64,000 nt of DNA from Oceanobacillus kimchii X50 (GTDB lineage: Bacteria > Bacillota > Bacilli > Bacillales > Amphibacillaceae), in NCBI RefSeq assembly GCF_000340475.1, contig NZ_CM001792.1:3399253-3463252 (forward strand). The letters run 5' to 3'. Numbering within the stretch: the stretch's first letter is position 1; each line of letters begins with the position of its first letter. The notes beneath the pieces were generated by a model, which was not told the DNA's origin, ran no database searches, and saw only the letters and a program-made list of their open reading frames with translations. A program made the position numbers and the translations under genes. Positions 34,417-43,480 of this stretch are shown here, piece by piece.

Positions 34417-35472
34417 TCATTTCCCCCCGTCTGACGAACTAGTTTGGTTATTGTGAAACTTATCCCATCTTTCTTTCACAGCTAGTGGGGGCTCCACTTT
34501 AGGCGCGTTAGAATGCAACAACCAAGTCGCAGCAAAATGCGTATCTGATATTTTAAACATTGGCGGTTCTTCTTCTAAATCGATTTTCATAGCATATTTA
34601 TTTCGAGGAGCAAATGCATCCCCTTTTGGTGGATGAAGTAAATCTGGTGGGGTTCCAGGTATAACAAATAACTCTTCATCTTTCGTATCTAGACTTGGCA
34701 TAGAACTAATTAATCCCCATGTATATGGATGTTGTGGATTATAAAAAATCTCATCCACGGTACCCACTTCTACAATTTTTCCACCATACATAACAGCAAC
34801 ACGGTCAGCAACATTTGCTACTACACCTAAATCATGCGTAATAAAGATAATAGAAGTTTCGATTTGCTTTTGTAAATCTTTCATTAGATCCAAGATTTGT
34901 CCTTGAATAGTTACATCTAAAGCTGTAGTCGGTTCATCCGCAATTAAAATCTTCGGTGCACAAGCAAGTGCAATAGCGATAACGACACGTTGTCGCATCC
35001 CTCCTGAAAACTGATGAGGATATTGTTTAATACGGATATCCGGTTTAGGAATCCCTACTAAATCTAAAAGTTCGATTGCTTTCTCTCTCGCAGCCGATTT
35101 ACTTAAGTTACGATGTTTTATTAACGGCTCCATAATCTGCTTACCAATTGTCATCGTTGGATTCAGAGATGTCATTGGATCTTGGAAAATCATCGAGATA
35201 TCTTTCCCACGTATTTTCTGCATCTCTTTTTCCGATGCACTAATAAGATTTTGGTTATTAAAGTTAATTTCACCAGACTTTATTTCTGCATTACTGGTAA
35301 GTAATTTCATGATTGATTTCGTTGTCACTGATTTACCAGAACCAGATTCACCAACAATTGCGAGTGTCTCTCCTTCATTTAATTCAAAATTAACACCTCT
35401 AATTGCTTGTACTTCACCGGCAAATGTATGAAACGAAATATTCAAATCTTTCACTTCTAATATTTTTTTCAA
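34417..35472 (-). CDS. oppD: Oligopeptide ABC transporter ATP-binding protein OppD
   Basis: A 351-residue ABC ATPase. Walker A is AIVGESGSGKSVTTK, the Q-loop MIFQDPMTSLNPTM, the signature HQFSGGMRQRVVIAIAL and Walker B LIADEPTTALD. The Opp/Dpp C-terminal segment (HPYTWGLISSMPSLD, IPGTPPDLLHPPKGDAFAPR) is present. The latter lacks the usual Cys of the Fe-S-like C-terminal motif found in some DppD proteins. It works with OppF in the heterodimeric motor. The gene lies 18 bases after oppC. Confidence 0.92.
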   Translation of the reverse strand: MKKILEVKDLNISFHTFAGEVQAIRGVNFELNEGETLAIVGESGSGKSVTTKSIMKLLTSNAEIKSGEINFNNQNLISASEKEMQKIRGKDISMIFQDPMTSLNPTMTIGKQIMEPLIKHRNLSKSAAREKAIELLDLVGIPKPDIRIKQYPHQFSGGMRQRVVIAIALACAPKILIADEPTTALDVTIQGQILDLMKDLQKQIETSIIFITHDLGVVANVADRVAVMYGGKIVEVGTVDEIFYNPQHPYTWGLISSMPSLDTKDEELFVIPGTPPDLLHPPKGDAFAPRNKYAMKIDLEEEPPMFKISDTHFAATWLLHSNAPKVEPPLAVKERWDKFHNNQTSSSDGGK

Positions 35473-35490
35473 GTTCCGTCACCTCAGTTA

Positions 35491-36507
35491 TTAATCGCGC
35501 ATTTTTGGATCAAATGCGTCACGTAGTCCGTCACCTATTAAATTACACGTGATTAAAATAATACAAATTACAATACACGGAATAACCATTAAATGCGGTA
35601 AGAATTGGAAAGTTTTATACCCATCTTCAATTAATGTCCCTAACGATGCTTGTGGCGCTTGTAGACCGATTCCAATAAAGCTTAAAAATGCTTCAAAGAA
35701 AATAGCACTAGGAATAGTAAACATTGTATTGATAATGATTATACCTGATAGATTCGGTAATAAATGTTTAAATAATAACCTTCCATTCTTCGCCCCTAAT
35801 GTACGGGAAGCAAGTATAAATTCCTGGTCTTTTAATTTCAGTACCTGTCCCCTAACGACCCTGGCCATACCTATCCAACCGGTAATTACCATTGCTAATG
35901 TAATCGATAGAATACCTGGTTCTAAAATTAGTAGCATCAATATAACAACGATAAGATTGGGAATTCCTGACATTACTTCTAATATTCGTTGCATATAATT
36001 ATCTACTCTACCGCCTTTAAATCCTGACACAAGTCCATAAATTACACCGAAAGCCATGTCAATCGCAGCAGCTAATAATGCAATGTACAGAGATACTCTC
36101 GTTCCTAACCAAGTACGTGTAAATAAGTCTCGACCAAGACTATCTGTACCAAACCAATAATATTCCTCTATATTTAAATCCTCATATTTATTTGTCTCAA
36201 CTCCACCAATAACCTGATTTCCATCAAATATTCCGAAATCTTCTAAAACAGGTACTCTTGGAGGTAAATTAGATTTCGACACATCTTGTGTAGTGCCATC
36301 ATAAGGGGATAAATATGGACCTATAATAGCCATCAACACGATGAAACCTAAAAAGATAACGCTGATTACCGCGCCTTTATTTTTTCGAACTCTAAGCCAT
36401 GCATCTTTCATAAAAGAAAGCTGAGGCTTCTCTATTTTTTCATTATTTTCATTGTCTCTTGGAGCGGGCTCAAATTGACTTTTTGGTATTTCTGTCATAT
36501 TACTCAT
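35491..36507 (-). CDS. oppC: Oligopeptide ABC transporter permease OppC
   Basis: A 338-residue permease. A long cytoplasmic N-terminus (about 40 residues) precedes TM1 (KNKGAVISVIFLGFIVLMAI). Next come a large extracellular loop containing YYWFGTDSLGRDLFTRTWLGTR, the OppC hallmark, five further helices, and the EAA loop region FILASRTLGAKNGRLLFKHLLPN. It overlaps oppB by 4 bases (ATGA), indicating translational coupling. Confidence 0.92.
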   Translation of the reverse strand: MSNMTEIPKSQFEPAPRDNENNEKIEKPQLSFMKDAWLRVRKNKGAVISVIFLGFIVLMAIIGPYLSPYDGTTQDVSKSNLPPRVPVLEDFGIFDGNQVIGGVETNKYEDLNIEEYYWFGTDSLGRDLFTRTWLGTRVSLYIALLAAAIDMAFGVIYGLVSGFKGGRVDNYMQRILEVMSGIPNLIVVILMLLILEPGILSITLAMVITGWIGMARVVRGQVLKLKDQEFILASRTLGAKNGRLLFKHLLPNLSGIIIINTMFTIPSAIFFEAFLSFIGIGLQAPQASLGTLIEDGYKTFQFLPHLMVIPCIVICIILITCNLIGDGLRDAFDPKMRD

Positions 36508-37436
36508 GATTTATCCCCTCCAGTCAATCGAATTCTCGGATCAATTATTCCATATAATATATCAATAATAAGAATAATTACCGTTAATAAGAAAGCAAAA
36601 AATAACGTTGTTCCCATAATAATTGGAAAATCATTTGTTTGAATCGATTTTACAAATTGCTCTCCGATACCTGGAATAGCAAATATTTGCTCAACAACCA
36701 TTGAACCTGTCATCAAGCTAACAGCCATAGGACCTAATACGGTCACTAAAGGAATTAACGCATTTCGAACAGCATGTTTCATAGAAACTTCCATTCTAGA
36801 GTTTCCTTTAGCTTTTGCTAGGGTAATATAATCAGAACCAAAAACTTCGATTAGTTCTGTCCGCATGAATCTGGCGGCGGTTGCGATTGGGAATATTGCC
36901 AAAGCAATCGTAGGCATAATAGATGAGGCAAAACCATTCCATGAAGCTACCGGTAATAACTCTAGTTGTACTCCAATTACATACTGCATTAGTGCTGCTA
37001 GCACAAATGAAGGGATGGACTTACCAAGTACGGATAAAAAGGTACTTCCATAATCTATCCATGTATTTTGGAACATTGCAGCAAGTACACCTAGTAATAT
37101 ACCGACGATGGTCCCAATCAACATTGCTTGAAACCCTAATTGTAGTGAAGGACCGATACGATTTGCTAGCAAATCTGTTACTGGTTGATTATCAAACTGA
37201 AAAGAAACCCCTAGATCTCCTTTAGCTAGATTGGTCATATAGTTAAAGTATTGCACAGGGATTGGCTCGTCCAATCCATATTTTTCATTTAATATTTCAC
37301 GTTGTTCAATAGATAACTTCTCTTCATTCTGAAAGGGCGTACCAGGTAAAAACTTCATCATAAAGAATGTCACAGAAGCTATGATAAACAACGTAATAAT
37401 TAAGTATATAATACGTTTACCGATGTACTTCAACAT
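36504..37436 (-). CDS. oppB: Oligopeptide ABC transporter permease OppB
   Basis: A 310-residue permease starting MLKYIGKRIIYLIITLFIIASVTFFMM, the standard OppB/DppB first helix, followed by FLPGTPF and KYGLDEPIPVQYFNYM. The EAA loop region is DYITLAKAKGNSRMEVSMKHAVRNALIP. It makes the membrane channel with OppC. It lies 117 bases after oppA, separated by a stem-loop. Confidence 0.92.
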   Translation of the reverse strand: MLKYIGKRIIYLIITLFIIASVTFFMMKFLPGTPFQNEEKLSIEQREILNEKYGLDEPIPVQYFNYMTNLAKGDLGVSFQFDNQPVTDLLANRIGPSLQLGFQAMLIGTIVGILLGVLAAMFQNTWIDYGSTFLSVLGKSIPSFVLAALMQYVIGVQLELLPVASWNGFASSIMPTIALAIFPIATAARFMRTELIEVFGSDYITLAKAKGNSRMEVSMKHAVRNALIPLVTVLGPMAVSLMTGSMVVEQIFAIPGIGEQFVKSIQTNDFPIIMGTTLFFAFLLTVIILIIDILYGIIDPRIRLTGGDKS

Positions 37437-37496
37437 CCTGTTTCCTCCTAATAACTCATAAATAAAAAAATTCTAATAAATACCGGAAATGGGAAA

Positions 37497-37520
37497 GAGA
37501 GTATTTTTTCAAATACTCTC
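37497..37520 (-). terminator. Stem-loop between oppA and oppB (attenuator or 3'-end stabiliser)
   Basis: GAGAGTATTT (37497-37506) and AAATACTCTC (37511-37520) form a 10-bp perfect stem with a 4-nt loop. On the minus-strand transcript it is followed by TTTCCCATTTCC. The position after the binding-protein gene suggests partial termination, giving excess OppA. Confidence 0.65.
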
Positions 37521-37553
37521 TCTCACTATTTAAGAATTATTTGTTAATTTATA

Positions 37554-39233
37554 TTATTTTTCGATTGTTACATTTTTCAATGTATAATCTGGTCCAAATA
37601 AATGCTCTTCTAATCCCTTAACATATGGCTTAATTAGAACTACTCTACCACGTTGGTAAACAGGAGCAATAACTGTATCTTCTTGAACTAATAGTTTTTC
37701 GGCTTCTAACATTGCTTCCCAACGTTTCTCAGGATCGTTTGCATATTTCACTTTAGCATCATCAATTAATTGATCATACTCTTCACTAGAGTAACCAGTG
37801 TTATTATTTGTACCATCAGTTACATATAAATCAAGGAAAGTCATTGGATCAAGGTAATCTGGTCCCCAACCGTGCATAACGATGTCATAGTCTTGATCAG
37901 TAGTAGTCTGTAAGCGAACTTTGAAAGGAACGTTTGTTAGTTTAATAGATAGACCTTCTAAGTTAGTCTCTAATTGATTTTGAAAATATTCAGATGTTGT
38001 TTTTGCATTTTCAGTATCATCACTTAGAAAATCAAGTTGAAGCTCTTCAACACCTAGCTCTTCTAACCCTTTTTCCCAATATTCTTTTGCTTGTTCTGGG
38101 TCATAAGAAATTAGATCTCCACTTTCTTCTCTAAAATCTTGATCAGTTTCAGGATTCTTAGCTAATCCTTCTGGAACATAACCATCAGATGGTACTGAAC
38201 CATTTGCCAATACTGTCTCTGTAAATGACTCTTTATCAAATGCCATTGCTAAGGCTTTACGGATATTTTCATTAGCTAAAGGAGTTTCTTCTCCTCCACG
38301 TTCTTGGTTAAATTTAAGATACCACGAACTACCTTCTTTAAAAGTAGATGCATTTTCATCGTCTTTATACTGTCTAGCATACTCGGAACTTAAAGCAGCT
38401 GTACGATCAGCTTCATCAGTATTAAATAAGTTTACAGCTGTACTTGGTTCTTTCGAAACTTGAACATTTACTTCATCTAAACTTACATTTTCGTTATCCC
38501 AATATTGGTCATTCTTTACATACTTCCATGTTAAGCCTGAACCATTCCACTCCGTTAACTCAAATGGACCATTTGCTAACATATTTTCACTGTTTGTACC
38601 GAAGTCACTACCTTTTTCTTCTACAAATTCTTCATTTAAAGGTAGATACGTTCCAAATGCGAGAAGTGAATTTAAGTACTCAACAGGCTGTTCTAATGTT
38701 ACTTCTAATGTATAATCTTCTTTAGCTTCAACGCTTAACTCTTCTGGATCTTTTTCACCATTCATAACTTCTGTTGCATTTTCAATAATTCCTGAAAACA
38801 TATAAGCATATTCAGATCCTGTATCTGGATCGATTGCTCTTCTCCATGCATATACGAAATCATGCGCAGTTACTGGGTCACCATTCGACCATTTTGCATC
38901 TTCACGTAATTTGAATGTATATACTTTTCCATCTTCACTTATTTCTGGTTCACCATCTGCAATTGCAGGAATTGGTGTATCGTTTTCGTCCAAAACATAT
39001 AGACCTTCCATCGTTTGTCCAAAAACAATAAAACTAGCAGCATCAGTTGCTAACGCTGGATCACCTGTAGGAATCTCAGCAGTTTCTATCATATTAAAAA
39101 CTTGTTTATCAGAAGAATCAGTACTGCCACTGCCACCACTTGAACCTTCTGAATCACTACCACCGCAGGCAGCTAGTACAAGTGCTGTTACTAGTAAAAT
39201 GACAGCAATGTAAAAATGTTGTGACTTTTTCAT
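37554..39233 (-). CDS. oppA: Oligopeptide-binding lipoprotein OppA
   Basis: A 559-residue peptide-binding lipoprotein. The signal peptide ends in the lipobox L-A-A-C (Cys23), followed by a Gly/Ser-rich linker and a family 5 solute-binding domain (LREDAKWSNGDPVTAHDFVYAWRR is split across the signature; ANGPFELTEWNG and the LDFLSDD segments follow). It captures peptides outside the membrane for OppBCDF. The start at 39233 follows GGTGGGGG; an in-frame ATG at 39275 is not supported. The first gene of the opp operon, with a long leader containing a CodY-like box. Confidence 0.9.
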   Translation of the reverse strand: MKKSQHFYIAVILLVTALVLAACGGSDSEGSSGGSGSTDSSDKQVFNMIETAEIPTGDPALATDAASFIVFGQTMEGLYVLDENDTPIPAIADGEPEISEDGKVYTFKLREDAKWSNGDPVTAHDFVYAWRRAIDPDTGSEYAYMFSGIIENATEVMNGEKDPEELSVEAKEDYTLEVTLEQPVEYLNSLLAFGTYLPLNEEFVEEKGSDFGTNSENMLANGPFELTEWNGSGLTWKYVKNDQYWDNENVSLDEVNVQVSKEPSTAVNLFNTDEADRTAALSSEYARQYKDDENASTFKEGSSWYLKFNQERGGEETPLANENIRKALAMAFDKESFTETVLANGSVPSDGYVPEGLAKNPETDQDFREESGDLISYDPEQAKEYWEKGLEELGVEELQLDFLSDDTENAKTTSEYFQNQLETNLEGLSIKLTNVPFKVRLQTTTDQDYDIVMHGWGPDYLDPMTFLDLYVTDGTNNNTGYSSEEYDQLIDDAKVKYANDPEKRWEAMLEAEKLLVQEDTVIAPVYQRGRVVLIKPYVKGLEEHLFGPDYTLKNVTIEK

Positions 39234-39413
39234 GTAGACCCCCACCTTTTTTTTAGTACTTTTCCAATTATACAACTATTGTTTTAATTGTAAATACGAA
39301 CAAATGTCCGTTTATTTTATAATTATCTCACTTTTCCATACCTAAATTTTACAAATATTTACTTTTAATATTTTAAATTTAAACTTGTAATCCGCTCTAC
39401 ATCTGCTTTTGAA

Positions 39414-39428
39414 ATTTTTCGGAAAATT
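39414..39428. promoter_or_regulatory. CodY-box-like motif upstream of oppA
   Basis: ATTTTTCGGAAAATT differs from the CodY consensus AATTTTCWGAAAATT at two positions and is nearly palindromic. It lies about 180 bases before oppA in a 364-base intergenic region that is otherwise A/T-rich with nothing else recognised. Opp operons are common CodY targets in Bacilli, consistent with repression in rich medium. Confidence 0.5.
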
Positions 39429-39546
39429 ACTACCATTTAAATACCAATTGTTAATATTTGGGTTGTTTTCCTAAAAAAATAAGCGGAAGTTTAAATTTTC
39501 AGTTAAAATTAACTATTACAAAATACATGTTTTTGTAATCTAAAAA

Positions 39547-39579
39547 AGCTTGCAAAGGATGGATTATCCTCTACAAGCT
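39547..39579 (-). terminator. Rho-independent terminator of the ykvI-like gene
   Basis: AGCTTGCAAAGGAT and ATCCTCTACAAGCT form an imperfect 14-position stem (outer arms 39547-39552 and 39574-39579), followed on the minus strand by TTTTTTAGA. It lies about 20 bases after the transporter stop. Confidence 0.8.
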
Positions 39580-39597
39580 CTAGTAGATATTTTGTAT

Positions 39598-40668
39598 TTA
39601 AGAAGAATGCTGTTGTAACTCTTTCATTTTCTTCACCTTAAATGGTGCATAAATAAGAACTCCAATTAAAACAAGTCCTAAATAACCAATTAATGGATAG
39701 AAGAAAGCTACAAGTTCTGTAAATCCTACAAAACTACATGCGAATCCTGCTAAGATAACAATGATATAAAAATTCTTAAATTTCTTTGTACCAACATCAG
39801 CGAATCGAGCACCGAATGAATAGAACATACTTAACGCTGTATTGAATATCATAGCGAATATAACAATTGCCATAATAAACCCTAAAATTGGAGAGATATC
39901 GTTTACAATACCAAGCATAGGCATGTCCATGCTTCCTACCTCTTCAATTTTAGAGAATATTGCTAAGTGGCTAAATACGATTAGAATACCTAATCCAAGT
40001 CCACCTACCAAACCACCAAGTGCTGCAGTTCTTGAGTCTTTTTCAGCTCCACCCATTACTAGTGCCATTGATGCCCCTACTGCAGTATTAAAGGAAGCAT
40101 AGTTAATACCAGCGATAAACCAGTTTGGTAATGATGATGTGTGTTGTTGTGCAACGTTATCTAATGCAGATATAGACCCATCGAATGTAAAGAAACTATA
40201 AATGGAGATCAGTATAACAAATAAAATTAAGAATGGTGTAATACTACCAATTATAGATACTACTCTATCAATATTTACCATCCCACATATAATAACTAAA
40301 ACTGTCATTAAAATAGTCCCTACAATCGCAGGTACCCCAAACTGTTGATTTAGGTTTGATCCTGCACCCGCCAGCATAACGACACCTACACCAAAGAGTG
40401 TAAAGATAAGAATGTAGTCGATAATGAGCCCAATCCACTTTCCACTAATTCGATATATCACATCTTTATGTGAATTTGTTTTCATCACACTTCCTAACCA
40501 CACAAGCGCAAATCCAATATACGCAAATAAAGCGGTTGCAATTACGGCCCCAATAGTTCCCATGAGACCAAAACTAGTAAAATACTGTAACACTTCTTGG
40601 CCTGAAGCAAATCCTGCACCTACGATTACGCCGATAAAAGCGCTTCCAATCAGTAGAATTTTTTTCAT
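39598..40668 (-). CDS. YkvI-family membrane transporter (APC superfamily)
   Basis: A 356-residue protein with about ten hydrophobic helices. It begins with the glycine-rich AFIGVIVGAGFASGQEVLQYF, the unwound first helix of LeuT-fold transporters and the YkvI-family hallmark. MVNIDRVVSIIGSITPFLILFVI and NYASFNTAVGASMALVMGG are further family blocks. Substrate is unknown; the divergent gene is the alanine regulator adeR, followed by ald and alr, so an amino acid such as alanine is a reasonable guess. The start at 40668 has GGGAGGA upstream; an ATG at 40695 is in frame but without a site. Confidence 0.78.
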   Translation of the reverse strand: MKKILLIGSAFIGVIVGAGFASGQEVLQYFTSFGLMGTIGAVIATALFAYIGFALVWLGSVMKTNSHKDVIYRISGKWIGLIIDYILIFTLFGVGVVMLAGAGSNLNQQFGVPAIVGTILMTVLVIICGMVNIDRVVSIIGSITPFLILFVILISIYSFFTFDGSISALDNVAQQHTSSLPNWFIAGINYASFNTAVGASMALVMGGAEKDSRTAALGGLVGGLGLGILIVFSHLAIFSKIEEVGSMDMPMLGIVNDISPILGFIMAIVIFAMIFNTALSMFYSFGARFADVGTKKFKNFYIIVILAGFACSFVGFTELVAFFYPLIGYLGLVLIGVLIYAPFKVKKMKELQQHSS

Positions 40669-40794
40669 GATGTATATCCTCCCAACTTGTGTCATTATAT
40701 ACTATATCACCTTAAATATGAAATATATTTGTGTATATACTAAAATAGACAGATACATATTTGTTTATTTGTTTAAAATTGATGGAGGAAAATG

Positions 40795-42042
40795 ATGAAT
40801 TTAAATATAGATATACTTCATAAACGCTTAAATGATATCGTCACTTCACCAAATCAATTAGCCGACAACATTGCTGATCTATTCGAGTGTCCGATTACGA
40901 TAGAAGATTCTAATCACCATGTTATTTCATATAGTCAGCATAAAGATGACATCGATCAGGTACGTATTTCTACGATTATAAATAGGAAAGTACCGGATAA
41001 AGTTATTAATGCTTTTTGGAAAAAAGGTTACATGCCTAAACTAATTGATAGTGACGACCCTGTCGTGATTCCAGAAATACAAGAAGTAGGACTTGGAAAT
41101 AGAATTGCTATCTCTGTTAGAAAACAAAATGAAATACTGGGATTTATCTGGGCACATACATCCGATAAAACCTTCACGGAAGCAGAAATATCCCTCTTTA
41201 AAGAAGCTGCCACCTATGTTAAAAAATATTTTTTGAAAAATCGTCAGCACAATCGAAAATCCGAAGAAGGTTATCGCGATTTCTTCTGGCAACTTCTGCG
41301 CGGGGATCTACAAAACACGGATGATATCAATCGGCAAGCAAAACAATATAACATCCAATTACAAGATGATAAAACGATTGTTGTTATTCGTTTCTCGGAT
41401 GAAGTGAATGAACAAATGGAAAAACATGCGTATTATTTATCCGAGTCCCAAGTGAAAGTTAATGTTATTACACGCCTATTTGATGATAATGATTTCATTA
41501 TGCTAGTAGGATTACCGACGCAGTCTGATTCAAAACAATCATTATATGAATTTATTCAACAATTCATCCACCGTATTGGAGAGCAACTAAATCTAAACAA
41601 TGTATTAGGTGCTGGAGGGTTACGTTACGAACAACCGCAATTGATTGGACAATCCTATCAACAAGCGAAAAACGTATTAAAACTCCAACAACTAATACCA
41701 GAAAGAATAAATGATATCCTTTTATATGAAGATTTAGGAGTATTACAGTTTATTGATATGCTTGCAGAAACTAGAAAAGATGAACATTATTACAATCCTT
41801 ACATGGAAAGACTGCGTTCTTATGATAAGCGACATCAAACTTCTTTATTAGAAACATTAGATATTTATTTGCAATGCGATAGTAATGTATATCGTGCTGC
41901 AAAGAAGCTATTTGTTCATCCGAATACGATGAATTATCGATTGAAACGGATTAAAGAAGTAAGTGGAATTGACCTGAAAAACGCGAACCAAAAAACAAAC
42001 ATTTATCTCGATCTGCTTATCGATAGCATTCAGAAAACATGA
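40795..42042 (+). CDS. adeR: PucR-family transcriptional regulator, AdeR-like activator of ald
   Basis: A 415-residue regulator of the PucR/CdaR type. The N-terminal GAF-like sensor covers about residues 20-150, a GGDEF-like middle about 165-290, and the C-terminal PucR helix-turn-helix about 350-405, containing YLQCDSNVYRAAKKLFVHPNTMNYRLKRI. In B. subtilis AdeR activates the alanine dehydrogenase gene ald beside it, and here ald is likewise the next gene. GGAGG stands six bases before the ATG at 40795; the ATG at 40792 is too close. A terminator separates it from ald. Confidence 0.83.
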   Translation: MNLNIDILHKRLNDIVTSPNQLADNIADLFECPITIEDSNHHVISYSQHKDDIDQVRISTIINRKVPDKVINAFWKKGYMPKLIDSDDPVVIPEIQEVGLGNRIAISVRKQNEILGFIWAHTSDKTFTEAEISLFKEAATYVKKYFLKNRQHNRKSEEGYRDFFWQLLRGDLQNTDDINRQAKQYNIQLQDDKTIVVIRFSDEVNEQMEKHAYYLSESQVKVNVITRLFDDNDFIMLVGLPTQSDSKQSLYEFIQQFIHRIGEQLNLNNVLGAGGLRYEQPQLIGQSYQQAKNVLKLQQLIPERINDILLYEDLGVLQFIDMLAETRKDEHYYNPYMERLRSYDKRHQTSLLETLDIYLQCDSNVYRAAKKLFVHPNTMNYRLKRIKEVSGIDLKNANQKTNIYLDLLIDSIQKT

Positions 42043-42072
42043 TTTGTGTATTTGCACAAATCATGTTTTTTT
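42036..42072 (+). terminator. Rho-independent terminator of adeR
   Basis: AACATGATTTGTG (42036-42048) and CACAAATCATGTT (42055-42067) form a 13-bp perfect stem with a 6-nt loop, followed by TTTTTTATTTTAT. The left arm overlaps the adeR stop. Confidence 0.9.
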
Positions 42073-42152
42073 ATTTTATATTTTTAAATGATGAAACCGC
42101 TTCACGAAAGCTGTACGATAAGGGTAGAAATTGATAAAGGAGTTGTTTATAA

Positions 42153-43283
42153 ATGATTATTGGTGTTCCTAAGGAAATTAAAAACAACGAGAATCGTGTT
42201 GCAATGACACCTGCTGGGGTCGTTCATTTAATAAATGCTGGTCACACTGTACAGATTGAGAAAGGTGCAGGACTAGGAAGTAATTTTACAGATGCAGAAT
42301 ACAAAGAAGCTGGTGCAGAACTTATCGATAGCGCTGCTAGTGTGTGGGAAAATGCAGATATGATTATGAAGGTAAAAGAACCGCTTTCTTCTGAATACAA
42401 ATACTTCCGTAAAGGTCTTGTTTTATTCACTTATCTTCACCTTGCTGCTGCTCCAGAGTTAACAAAAGCATTAGTTGACAGTGAAGTAACTGCAATTGCT
42501 TATGAAACAATTACAGTAAATGGTACATTACCACTATTAACTCCAATGAGTGAAGTAGCAGGACGTATGGCTACACAAATCGGTGCACAGTATTTAGAGA
42601 AATCAGAGGGCGGAAAAGGTATCCTTCTTGGTGGGATTCCAGGAGTAAGCCGCGGTAAAGTAACTGTAATCGGTGGTGGAGTTGTTGGTACACACGCTGC
42701 TAAAATTGCTCTAGGTCTTGGAGCAGAAGTAACGATTATTGACTTAAATCCTGTACGTCTTCGTCAATTAGACGATATCTTTGGTTCAAGCATTCAGACA
42801 TTAATGTCTAATCCGTACAACATTGCAGAAGCTGTAAAAGATTCTGATCTAGTTATTGGTTCTGTATTAATTCCAGGACGCAAAGCTCCAAAACTAGTTA
42901 CAGATGAAATGATTCAATCTATGCAACCAGGATCTGTTCTTGTAGACGTTGCAATCGACCAAGGTGGTAACTTCGAAACTGTAGATCACCCGACTACACA
43001 TGATGAGCCAATCTATGTAAAACATGATGTACTTCATTATGCGGTCGCAAACATCCCTGGTGCAGTACCACGTACAGCTACTGTTGGTTTGACAAATGTA
43101 ACAGTACCATATGCGGTACAAATCGCTTCAAAAGGTGCAGTAAAAGCTATTCAAGACAACCCGGCAATCCTTTCTGGTGTAAACGTAATGAACGGTAAAG
43201 TAACTTACGAAGCAGTTGCTGCTGATCTTGGGTACGACTTTGTTTCACCTGAAGATGCAATCAAAAACACAGAATTAGTTTAA
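42153..43283 (+). CDS. ald: Alanine dehydrogenase
   Basis: A 376-residue enzyme that oxidatively deaminates L-alanine to pyruvate with NAD. The family N-terminus is [20 protein letters not shown]; the substrate-binding Lys is in [39 protein letters not shown] contains the Rossmann motif; and [12 protein letters not shown] and [15 protein letters not shown] complete the signature. Length is normal. AAAGGAG precedes the ATG. AdeR encoded upstream is the likely activator. It makes alanine usable as carbon and nitrogen source, including during sporulation. Confidence 0.95.
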   Translation: MIIGVPKEIKNNENRVAMTPAGVVHLINAGHTVQIEKGAGLGSNFTDAEYKEAGAELIDSAASVWENADMIMKVKEPLSSEYKYFRKGLVLFTYLHLAAAPELTKALVDSEVTAIAYETITVNGTLPLLTPMSEVAGRMATQIGAQYLEKSEGGKGILLGGIPGVSRGKVTVIGGGVVGTHAAKIALGLGAEVTIIDLNPVRLRQLDDIFGSSIQTLMSNPYNIAEAVKDSDLVIGSVLIPGRKAPKLVTDEMIQSMQPGSVLVDVAIDQGGNFETVDHPTTHDEPIYVKHDVLHYAVANIPGAVPRTATVGLTNVTVPYAVQIASKGAVKAIQDNPAILSGVNVMNGKVTYEAVAADLGYDFVSPEDAIKNTELV

Positions 43284-43368
43284 TTTTATCCTTTAGAAAG
43301 AAGGATGAAATTAAACTAAGCATATTCATTATTTCATCTTTACCGAACTTTTTAACACATCCATTTTC

Positions 43369-43404
43369 AAGTACCCTTCCTGCTATAAGCTTAGAAGGGT
43401 ACTT
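43369..43404 (+). terminator. Rho-independent terminator of ald
   Basis: AAGTACCCTTC (43369-43379) and GAAGGGTACTT (43394-43404) form an 11-bp perfect stem with a 14-nt loop, followed by TTATTCT. It is 86 bases after the ald stop. Confidence 0.85.
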
Positions 43405-43480
43405 TTATTCTAAATGACGCAATTATGGTATAACCACCTTCAACCAATTATATTTTCCAGCCACCTAAGGAGGAATCACA

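Noticed and set aside
42090..42106. cre site upstream of ald (TGAAACCGCTTCA)
   Set aside because: It is symmetric around CCG but does not fit the TGWAANCGNTNWCA spacing, so a CcpA site is not claimed.
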